NCBI GenBank assembly: GCA_014380985.1
Contig: JACMIU010000712.1
Span: 1-11,448 of the forward strand
Direction of reading: 5' to 3'
From: Armatimonadota bacterium
GTDB lineage: Bacteria; Armatimonadota; Armatimonadia; Armatimonadales; Armatimonadaceae
DNA length: 11,448 nt
Part shown: in pieces, positions 1 to 6,155 of the stretch
Layout of the letters: each line of letters opens with the position of its first letter
How positions within the stretch are numbered: position 1 is the first letter of the stretch
Notes under the pieces: generated by a model
Told to the model about the DNA's origin: nothing
The model's input: only the letters and a program-made list of their open reading frames with translations
Database searches by the model: none
Made by a program: the position numbers and the translations under genes

Positions 1-530
1 TTATTTACACGATGATTCAGGAAATGGCGACAGGTCTAAACTACACGAACCTGCGCCGCCGCGTCGAGACCGAGGGCGACGAAGCATTAGCGCGAACCCT
101 GCGCTGGGTATCCAGCGACGAGTCGGCGCACTACAATTTCTTCCGCAAAGGCGTCAAAGCGTTTTTGCAATTGGAGCCGGACGAAACGATTGCCGACTTG
201 AAGTTTGTGTTTCAGCATTTTGTGATGCCCGCGCACGCGCTGATTCCCGACTGGGCAAGCCGCGGCGAAACCATCGAATCGTCGGGCATCTACACGCCGA
301 AGGTGTACCTGTCGAAAATCTACCGCCCGGTCTTGGAGGATTTAGGCGTGACGCGACAACAACTTAAGGAAGCGGGAATCGCCGGACGCGAAGCCGATTA
401 TGTGACCGACAAGCGCGAAGCGGCGGAAATCGAGGCGAAGCGGGCGACATTTAACCGCACGGTGCTGGTTCCGGCGTTCCCTCCCCCGCTCGCGCCGGTC
501 GGTCGCCGGACTTTGGCGACGGCGGGATAA
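1..530 (+). CDS. Acyl-ACP desaturase (ferritin-like diiron), C-terminal half; 5' end outside the window
   Basis: Introduces a double bond into acyl-ACP chains using a diiron centre, electrons from ferredoxin and O2; soluble, fatty-acid synthesis. The frame is open to the left edge, so the ATG at 12 is internal and the real start lies upstream. Counting from that Met, the QE-A-T helix gives iron ligand Glu4 and the later DESAH helix gives Glu37 and His40, matching the second half of the four-helix diiron site of plant and mycobacterial desaturases. The MPAH motif (residues 72-75) also matches the family. The first E and EExH ligands must lie outside the window. The stop is TAA at 528-530. About the last 18 residues (Pro-rich, then APVGRR...) do not look like family sequence, and their DNA can form a 6-bp hairpin (502-507 with 515-520). 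The gene converges with the DUF6785 gene across the palindromic element. The family call is firm; substrate chain length is unknown. Confidence 0.85.
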   Translation, partial: IYTMIQEMATGLNYTNLRRRVETEGDEALARTLRWVSSDESAHYNFFRKGVKAFLQLEPDETIADLKFVFQHFVMPAHALIPDWASRGETIESSGIYTPKVYLSKIYRPVLEDLGVTRQQLKEAGIAGREADYVTDKREAAEIEAKRATFNRTVLVPAFPPPLAPVGRRTLATAG

Positions 531-531
531 G

Positions 532-676
532 GGGCGGGGATGTTCCATCCTCCGGTTGGGGGCGTTCCGCCTGAGTACCCTGCGGGTACGGGCTATACTG
601 CCGCCGATGGCTTTCTTCGTATCCGCAGGATACACAGGCGGAACGCCCCCAACCGGAGGATGGAACATCCCCGCCC
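532..676. repeat. 145-bp interrupted palindrome (REP/BIME- or MITE-like), possible bidirectional terminator
   Basis: Bases 532-573 and 635-676 are perfect 42-bp inverted repeats. Past one mismatch (574/634), the symmetry continues into mini-hairpins GTACCC-TGC-GGGTAC (575-589) and GTATCC-GCA-GGATAC (619-633), giving two 58-bp arms around a 29-bp centre (590-618). The two mini-hairpins differ by a C-G to T-A swap at paired positions, so the fold is kept. Each arm also holds smaller triloop stems: GGATG-TTC-CATCC (538-550) and GGCG-TTC-CGCC (561-571). The element starts 2 nt after the desaturase stop and ends 2 nt before the DUF6785 stop. No transposase and no clear target-site duplication are visible. 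The location suggests a terminator for both converging genes, but there is no classic T-tract. The sequence shows the palindrome; mobility and function are inference. Confidence 0.85.
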
Positions 677-677
677 G

Positions 678-2654
678 TCAAATAAAAACCCGGTAAGTCG
701 GCGTTCCGAGGTACAGACCGAGGAGCGACCACAACGCGCCGATCGTGTAATCGCCCAGCACCAAGCCGAGGAAGAACGGCACGGCGCGTTTGTGCGCGTC
801 CATCCCACCGTAGCGCGTGATGCAGAGTTTGGCGAGCCACGCGACAAACACACAGAACCAGAAGTAGTTCATCGCATACGATACGCCGAGCGCGAACCCG
901 GTTGGGTGCAGGGGCCACCAGACATACGCTTGCCGCAGATACGCAAGAGCGGCGGTGAAAATCAGCCCGCCGACAAAAAAGCCGAACGATTGTTCCGCCG
1001 GTCGTTGCCCCGCCTGTAGCCAGCCGGAAAGTTGGGCAAAGGCTTCGTTGCCGACCCACCACTTGTAGCCCGCCGCCTTCGCCGTTGCGCCCGCACCGTA
1101 GGTAGTGAAATAGTTCGCGCCGAACGTGGTCAGCAGGGACACTACCGCCGCCAGAGCGAACACGCCGAGAAGCGGGGCGAACGGCATTTTTCGCCCCTCC
1201 CCCATCTTGAAGCCTTCCAAAAAGTTCGGCATCGGGTGGCAACGGTAGCCCCGGTTGAACCAGTACATACTTTGCATTCCGATCAGGGAAGAATCGCCGA
1301 TAGCGCGGGTTCCGAGGAGCGTCACCAAAATATCGGCGGGCTTGACGAAAACAATCTCGTGAGGCGTCCCGAACTCCGCCCGTACGCGGGTAATGGCGAT
1401 CGACAGCACGAAAAAGATGCCGAAAAACGCTGCCGCCGTGCCGGGGGCGATACCGAGCAGATAACTCCACGCGAGCAAAAATACCGCGCCGAACGCGAGA
1501 CCGAGAAACGCCCACCGGTAGCGGGTGTTTTCCTTTGCGCTCTCGGCGTCTTCGGCGGTTTTTCCGCCAAACGCGCCCTCGAATGCGTTCGCCAGATATT
1601 TGCGATTGGCGTAGATAATCGAGGCGGCGACGCCGATCCACGCCCCGGCGGAAATCTCTTTCAGATAGGGCCAGCCGACGCCCGCCGAGGGGCCGTCCAA
1701 ACCGGTGGCGCGTCCAAACACGAAGTAGGCACGGGCGAGCAGGTAGGAGAACCAGCACGAGAACGCGAGGTCGAGCGGAATCAGATAGGCAAGCCCGATG
1801 GCGAACGGATACAGTGACGTTTGCATTCCGTAGGAGCGAATCGCGTTGAAGGGCGGCGTGGTGAAATACTGCCCGACATCGTAGAGTTTGATCCACGGGT
1901 TTTCCGGCACGGACGGATAGAGTTGATGGATGCCGTTAATCAGTCCAGTCGCAAAAGCGAACGCGAAGCCCGCCCACATCAAACCGTTCTTGAAGAACGC
2001 ACCGTCTTTCTCGGTCATCAGTAGCGGCAGTTGAATAATCGGAAACGCTAACTTTTCGTTTTCCGTCCACGCCTTGCGGACGATTACAGTGATACACACG
2101 AACAGAAATGTGAGCAGGAGAAAAAAGATTCCCCAGAGTGTGAGCGGTACGCTCCAATGCACGAAGTACCCTGCGGCAATATCGGGAGGCGTGTTGCCGC
2201 GATACCAGAACTTCAAGGCTTCCGGGTCGGACACGAATAAAAACTTCGGCAATCGCTCGATAAACACGTCCTGCCATTTATTCTGCGGCGCGAAGTAGTA
2301 CGGGTGCGTGATCTGCCCGAACAGGTTTTGTAGCATATCGTGACCGGCAAACGTGTTGGATACCACCGCCATCAGGTACGCCGTGAGCAGTTCCTCCTGC
2401 CGGAGAACGAAGCGGCGAAGCGGCATAATGGCATGAGTCAAGCCGTTTAGCGCGACCAGCACGAGTAACAGAAAAACCGGGGTGATAAAAAGCGGGAGCG
2501 AGGAGCCGTCCAGCATATAGTAGCGCACTTCGACTTGCGTTACCCAAAGCACGTTGAGAACGGTTAACACCAGTCCGAGAAGCACGGCGCGAACGGATAT
2601 GCCGGAAGGCACGGAGGCGGGAGGGGTATTCGTATCTTTCATGAATAGGCTCAT
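678..2654 (-). CDS. DUF6785/DUF6784 polytopic membrane protein, OPT-transporter-like
   Basis: A 658-residue inner-membrane protein with roughly a dozen hydrophobic segments, the first at about residues 19-37. It resembles the DUF6785 (N-terminal) plus DUF6784 (C-terminal) architecture, which I place near the oligopeptide transporter (OPT) group. Landmarks are RVRAEFGTPHE (about 423-433), the family's hallmark loop, and the WWPLHPTGFALG and ITRYGG segments near the C-terminus. A hydrophilic loop rich in Lys, Glu and Ala lies near residues 362-380. Substrate is unknown; OPT relatives move peptides or metal chelates. I chose ATG 2654, 32 bp after the preceding gene's stop. ATG 2642 is equally possible, and TTG 2735 would overlap the upstream gene and adds a basic, non-family-like tail. 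No strong Shine-Dalgarno is visible. It is the last gene of the 4941-678 operon and probably depends on the upstream promoter. The stop TGA (680-678) abuts the palindromic element. Confidence 0.85.
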   Translation of the reverse strand: MSLFMKDTNTPPASVPSGISVRAVLLGLVLTVLNVLWVTQVEVRYYMLDGSSLPLFITPVFLLLVLVALNGLTHAIMPLRRFVLRQEELLTAYLMAVVSNTFAGHDMLQNLFGQITHPYYFAPQNKWQDVFIERLPKFLFVSDPEALKFWYRGNTPPDIAAGYFVHWSVPLTLWGIFFLLLTFLFVCITVIVRKAWTENEKLAFPIIQLPLLMTEKDGAFFKNGLMWAGFAFAFATGLINGIHQLYPSVPENPWIKLYDVGQYFTTPPFNAIRSYGMQTSLYPFAIGLAYLIPLDLAFSCWFSYLLARAYFVFGRATGLDGPSAGVGWPYLKEISAGAWIGVAASIIYANRKYLANAFEGAFGGKTAEDAESAKENTRYRWAFLGLAFGAVFLLAWSYLLGIAPGTAAAFFGIFFVLSIAITRVRAEFGTPHEIVFVKPADILVTLLGTRAIGDSSLIGMQSMYWFNRGYRCHPMPNFLEGFKMGEGRKMPFAPLLGVFALAAVVSLLTTFGANYFTTYGAGATAKAAGYKWWVGNEAFAQLSGWLQAGQRPAEQSFGFFVGGLIFTAALAYLRQAYVWWPLHPTGFALGVSYAMNYFWFCVFVAWLAKLCITRYGGMDAHKRAVPFFLGLVLGDYTIGALWSLLGLYLGTPTYRVFI

Positions 2655-2686
2655 TGTACGACGTGTCGCCCGTAGTTTCCTGCCGG

Positions 2687-3175
2687 TCAGCGCGTTTGAT
2701 AGGCGGCGATATAGAGCGTGTCGCCGCTCACCCAAACCGTGCCGCCGCGCCCGGTATCGGTGATTCGGCTTAGCGGCAATCCGACCGGCACATCAAACGC
2801 TTCGGCGACACCATAACAGGGCGCGAGATTGTGCGGCAATATGCGCGGCGGATAGTTTCGCCCCCAACCATCGGCGGCGCACCCGTCCGTTACCGCCGTT
2901 GGCGTTTCCATCGGCGTGGCGCGAACGGCGGACGCGAACGAGGCGGCACGGTCGCCGAGCGAAACGCGCAGAAAAACGGCGTCGGCATACGCCCCGTGCC
3001 GCGTTGTTCCCCACGTGTCCGGCGCGAAAAATGCACCTATCGGCGGTGGCACAGGCGGCGCGTTCGCCCACAGCGTTGCGATTTGCCAGACGCGAAAAAG
3101 GTAGGCGGCGCGGACACCCCAAACGAGAAGCGCGAGGAGCGCGAACGTCAGAACGACGCGCCCCCATCGTTTCAT
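2687..3175 (-). CDS. Small membrane-anchored protein of unknown function
   Basis: 162 residues; no family recognised. The start ATG (3175-3173) overlaps the TGA stop of the preceding gene as ATGA, so translation is probably coupled, and this fixes the start better than an in-frame upstream extension to 3238. Residues 2-5 are basic (KRWGR) and residues 7-24 form one hydrophobic helix, predicting a signal anchor with the rest in the periplasm or outside. The soluble part has a Pro-rich stretch (PPVPPP, 40-45), two cysteines (Cys99, Cys120) that could form a disulfide, and a C-terminal segment that looks beta-rich (TVWVSGDTLYIAAY). It sits between the copper/heme fusion protein and the DUF6785 membrane protein, so an accessory role for one of them is plausible, but nothing in the sequence proves it. 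Codon use matches the neighbours, and the frame spans the whole gap between two well-supported genes, so I consider it real. Confidence 0.75.
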   Translation of the reverse strand: MKRWGRVVLTFALLALLVWGVRAAYLFRVWQIATLWANAPPVPPPIGAFFAPDTWGTTRHGAYADAVFLRVSLGDRAASFASAVRATPMETPTAVTDGCAADGWGRNYPPRILPHNLAPCYGVAEAFDVPVGLPLSRITDTGRGGTVWVSGDTLYIAAYQTR

Positions 3176-4941
3176 TTCGGCAGTGCCGCCACGGTGCTTG
3201 CCGGTTTGTCGCGTGTCAAACCTATAAACGCGAAGCACATTTCGTCGGTGGTTTCCTCCCCGAAGCCCACTTCAATCGGCGGCTGGCTCGGTTGGAATGG
3301 GTTGTCAGCCGTGTTGTCATAGGTGGCGACCAAGTTCAGGCGCGTTCCTTTTGGAAGACGAATCGGTTTTTGATACCGGTACGTCATCTGCCAATTAAAC
3401 TCCCAGTCGGTGATTTTGACAATGGGTATAGTTTCGCCAGTCGGGGTCAACGCGGTGACGGTCATGGTTTTGCCTAAGTAGTGCATATGCGGCAACACGT
3501 TATGTACCGTGGCGTCATAGGGCAGAATCATTGCCGCCTTGACTTCGTTATCGGCGACATTCGGCTTGAGGCGAAGCAAGGGATTGCCCAGAGCGGCGAC
3601 GCGCAAAATGTCGGTGATTTTCTCGGTCGGTTTCGCGTAGTGCAGGGCGACGCGGGGGCGGTCGGTTTCGGGTTTGCCGGACTTGTGGTAATGCACCTGA
3701 AGCACGAGCCGTGCGCCCTTCGGGACTTTCACCGCCATGCCGGGGCGCAGAAGCGCGGCGTTCATGCCGGGAGCCCAGCCCGCGCCCCAGTCCCATGTTT
3801 TGACGCCCGACCCCGCGCCCGACACTTGCCAGCCGGGCTGACCGTCCGGCGACTTGCCTTCTTTTTCGGCAACCGTCGCGCCCGTGAGGTCAATGTACAT
3901 AATCATGTGATGCACCACGGCACGGTTGCTCGGCAGAAACTCCATCGCCTTGACGTAAGTATCTTCGGTGAACGTTTCGCCGACCGCGAAGTCGCGGTAC
4001 ACATCGCCGCCATCGGCATCGAGTGTGTAGGCGCGGGAGGGCGTTACCACCGCGTTCGGGGTTCCGAGTTCCCATTCGCTGGTGCGCGGGGCGGGCGGAC
4101 GCGGGGCGGTTTTCAAGTTGCCCGACGGTGCGCCCGCGTCGTGCCACGCGGCGAGCGTAGCGATTTCCTTTTCGCTCAAAACGCGCTGGTCGTCGAAGGG
4201 GCCGCCGAAGTGCGGATCGGCTTTGAACGGCGGCATTTTTCGCGCCGCCGTGTACGATTTGATCGCCGACGACCATTGTTTCGCCGATTTGTAGTTGTCC
4301 AAAAGAAACGGGCCCGCGTCGCCTTCGCGGTGGCACGACACGCAATTTTTGTTTAAGATGGGCGCGACCTCGCGGGCATACGTCACGCCCGCCGCACCCG
4401 GGACTTTCGCGGCAAGGGTCGGCAGTTCAATCGCGCACCCGAACGCTTGCGTCCGCGTTTTTGTAACGGGTTTGCCGTTTATCACCGCGTTCATCGCGTC
4501 GCGGGCGTCGCTTCGCGTGACCAGCGTTGTATCGGCGTTGTCGTCAATACGCCCCATGTATTTGATTTCGCCCGCCGCGTCCGTCAGAATCGCTTGCGGC
4601 GTGGTGGTCGCGTGGAGGCGTTTCGCAAGGGAGCCGTCGGTGTCGCGTACCCGCGTCAGTGCTTGCAGGTTGCGCGTTTTCGCCCACTTCGCAAACGCCG
4701 CATCGCCGAACGCCGCGTCGCCGCCGCTGTAGACGAGCGTGATGGCAACGCCGCGCCCGGCATAATCGCGCTGGAGTGCGGTATAGCGCGTCGCATACCG
4801 GTTTGCTATCGGGCAGTCCGGCGACACGAACAGGTACAAGTTAGCGACGGTTGCTTGTTTTGCCGGTGTTGCGGCAAACGCGAGCGGCGCGGCAAGCGCG
4901 GGCAGGACGAGTAGCGCGGGGTGGATTCGGAGCATACGCAA
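3172..4941 (-). CDS. Exported redoxin - cytochrome c - copper monooxygenase (PHM-like) fusion protein
   Basis: 589 residues. Domains in order: signal peptide (about 1-24, Ala-rich, AFA-A site); redoxin/thioredoxin-like domain (about 30-165) with a single active-site-like Cys43 in SPDCPIANRY; cytochrome c-like domain with CVSCH (200-204) and a probable axial Met236 in KMPPF; then the two domains of a copper type II ascorbate-dependent monooxygenase (about 285-575). The peptidylglycine hydroxylase copper ligands all appear: HH 344-345 and His417 or His419 (HYH) for CuH; His485 and His487 (HMH) plus Met568 for CuM. It likely works outside the cytoplasm as an oxygen- and copper-dependent oxidase or hydroxylase fed through its heme; the substrate is unknown. 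The TTG start at 4941 is preferred because AGAAGGA (4957-4951) sits 9 nt upstream; the ATG at 4935 is the alternative. First gene of a three-gene operon, overlapping the next by 4 bp. Domain identity is firm; activity is inferred. Confidence 0.9.
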   Translation of the reverse strand: MRMLRIHPALLVLPALAAPLAFAATPAKQATVANLYLFVSPDCPIANRYATRYTALQRDYAGRGVAITLVYSGGDAAFGDAAFAKWAKTRNLQALTRVRDTDGSLAKRLHATTTPQAILTDAAGEIKYMGRIDDNADTTLVTRSDARDAMNAVINGKPVTKTRTQAFGCAIELPTLAAKVPGAAGVTYAREVAPILNKNCVSCHREGDAGPFLLDNYKSAKQWSSAIKSYTAARKMPPFKADPHFGGPFDDQRVLSEKEIATLAAWHDAGAPSGNLKTAPRPPAPRTSEWELGTPNAVVTPSRAYTLDADGGDVYRDFAVGETFTEDTYVKAMEFLPSNRAVVHHMIMYIDLTGATVAEKEGKSPDGQPGWQVSGAGSGVKTWDWGAGWAPGMNAALLRPGMAVKVPKGARLVLQVHYHKSGKPETDRPRVALHYAKPTEKITDILRVAALGNPLLRLKPNVADNEVKAAMILPYDATVHNVLPHMHYLGKTMTVTALTPTGETIPIVKITDWEFNWQMTYRYQKPIRLPKGTRLNLVATYDNTADNPFQPSQPPIEVGFGEETTDEMCFAFIGLTRDKPASTVAALPK

Positions 4942-4950
4942 AGCGAGGAT

Positions 4951-4993
4951 TCCTTCTGATGTTATTCTACGGCGATATTGACGGGTTTGTCAC
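4951..4993 (-). promoter_or_regulatory. Sigma70-type promoter and RBS of the copper/heme fusion operon
   Basis: Minus-strand reading: GTGACA (4993-4988), 18-bp spacer, TAGAAT (4969-4964), with a predicted start near 4957. The Shine-Dalgarno AGAAGGA (4957-4951) would begin the leader and sits 9 nt before TTG 4941. The 89-bp divergent gap is shared with the GT4 promoter. Confidence 0.55.
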
Positions 4994-5019
4994 GCGGAAG
5001 GTTCATAAATCGTAGGCGG

Positions 5020-5030
5020 TATAATGGGCT
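5020..5030 (+). promoter_or_regulatory. -10 box for the GT4 gene; probable leaderless transcript
   Basis: TATAAT (5020-5025), a perfect -10 consensus, lies only 5 nt before ATG 5031. Initiation 6-7 nt downstream would place the 5' end on or next to the A of the start codon. No Shine-Dalgarno is visible. No convincing -35 is seen at 16-18 bp, which lowers confidence. Confidence 0.45.
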
Positions 5031-6155
5031 ATGCCTGCCGCAACGTTTCCGACCGTGCTTCATTTGCTTCGTCCCGCGCAAGGCGGAATGCGCGAGTTAG
5101 TCCGCGCTCTGCTTCTCGCCGCGCCGGTAGGCGTCCCCCCGCTTCTGTGCGCCCCCGCCGAAACTCTGGAAGCATTCGCGGACGCCGTGCCGGATTCGCG
5201 CCGATTGCCGCTCCCGATGCTTGCCGCGCCGCACCAGCAGATCGCCGGGGGGCAGGTCGCCGCCCGCTTCGCCAAAAAGCAGGGAGCGGACTTGCTCCAC
5301 GGTCACGGGCTACGCTTCGCGCCGTTATTCGCGTCGGCATCGGTGGCGTCGGGGTTGCCGCTCGTGGTGTCCCTTCACAATTTAGTGCCGCCGGATATGA
5401 ACGGCTTGCAGAAGGCGGCGGCGGGTGCGGCGTTGTCGCGGGCGACGCGCATTATCGCCGTGTCGGACGCCGTAGCAAAAAGTGCGGCAACCGTCGCACC
5501 CGCCTCGCGCATTGAAACCATCCCGAACGGAATTGAAACGGCGCGGTTCGCCATCGCGGACGCGGCGAAACGCGAGCAGGTACGTGAGTCGCTCGGCGTT
5601 GTCGGTGACGCGCCGGTAATCGTGTGCCTCTCGCGCCTGTCGCCGGAAAAAGATGTCACGAATCTGTTAGAGGCGTTCGCGCTGGTTTTGCCCGATTTTC
5701 CCGACGCCCGGCTATTTATCGCCGGGGACGGCAAACTGCGCCCCACGCTCCAGTGGCACATCGAACTACTCGGAATCGGCGACTCGGCGCACCTGCTCGG
5801 TTCCCTTCATCGGGAAGCGGTCGCTGATCTGCTCCATGCTTCGGATATTTTCGCGCTGTCGTCGCGGGAAGAAGGCTTGTCGCTCGCGGTGCTGGAGGCG
5901 ATGGCGGCGGGACTGCCGGTGGTCGCCACGCGGGTTGGCGGCTTGCCGGAAGCGGTCGCGGAAAACGTGACTGGCTACCTCGCGCCCCCGCAGAACCCGC
6001 AAGCGTTCGCGGCGCAACTAACGCGGTTGCTCGGCGATACGGAAGCAAGAACGCGAATGGGCGACGCCGGACGTGCCCATGTTCGGGAACGCTTCACGCA
6101 GGAGCGGATGATCGCGCAAACATTCGGGGTGTACGAGCGGGCGATGCGTCATTGA
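5031..6155 (+). CDS. Glycosyltransferase family 4 (GT-B fold, retaining)
   Basis: 374 residues, a normal length for GT4. It transfers a sugar from an activated donor to a lipid- or glycan-linked acceptor, probably at the cytoplasmic face of the membrane. The N-terminal Rossmann half has a family-type glycine turn (GGM, 18-20) and HGHG (90-93). The C-terminal donor-binding half has IPNGI (164-168), SRLSPEKDV (201-209; the Arg and Lys contact donor phosphate in relatives), AGDG (231-234), GSLHR (257-261) and the EX7E pair Glu281/Glu289 in EEGLSLAVLE. No signal peptide or transmembrane helix. ATG 5031 is chosen because TATAAT is immediately upstream and the N-terminal strand (TVLHLLRPAQGG) aligns with the family start. 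Its TGA overlaps the TTG start of the next gene, so the two are probably one operon and translationally coupled. Donor and acceptor cannot be read from sequence; envelope polysaccharide or glycolipid synthesis is the likely role. Confidence 0.93.
   Translation: MPAATFPTVLHLLRPAQGGMRELVRALLLAAPVGVPPLLCAPAETLEAFADAVPDSRRLPLPMLAAPHQQIAGGQVAARFAKKQGADLLHGHGLRFAPLFASASVASGLPLVVSLHNLVPPDMNGLQKAAAGAALSRATRIIAVSDAVAKSAATVAPASRIETIPNGIETARFAIADAAKREQVRESLGVVGDAPVIVCLSRLSPEKDVTNLLEAFALVLPDFPDARLFIAGDGKLRPTLQWHIELLGIGDSAHLLGSLHREAVADLLHASDIFALSSREEGLSLAVLEAMAAGLPVVATRVGGLPEAVAENVTGYLAPPQNPQAFAAQLTRLLGDTEARTRMGDAGRAHVRERFTQERMIAQTFGVYERAMRH

Noticed and set aside
525..685. Transposon insertion with target-site duplication around the palindrome
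   Set aside because: The flanks show no convincing direct repeat beyond a single G on each side, and no transposase is present.
540..1019. Small plus-strand open frame starting MFHPPVGG inside the palindrome
   Set aside because: The mirrored arm gives nearly the same peptide start on the minus strand, so it reflects the inverted repeat, and it then runs antisense through DUF6785.
451..1896. Long minus-strand open frame in another frame of the desaturase/DUF6785 region
   Set aside because: It is a GC-driven shadow: Arg/Pro-rich, no family motifs, and it crosses the palindrome and most of the well-supported DUF6785 gene.
2655..2735. TTG 2735 as start of the DUF6785 protein
   Set aside because: It overlaps the end of the preceding gene, lacks a Shine-Dalgarno, and adds a basic stretch not expected before the first membrane helix.
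3481..4356. Plus-strand 291-codon open frame opposite the copper/heme fusion gene
   Set aside because: The opposite strand has intact heme and copper motifs; this frame is Arg/His-rich with no recognisable domain or RBS.
4987..4992. TTGTCA as a -35 for the GT4 promoter
   Set aside because: The spacing to TATAAT at 5020 is 27 bp, too long; it coincides with the -35 of the opposite-strand promoter.
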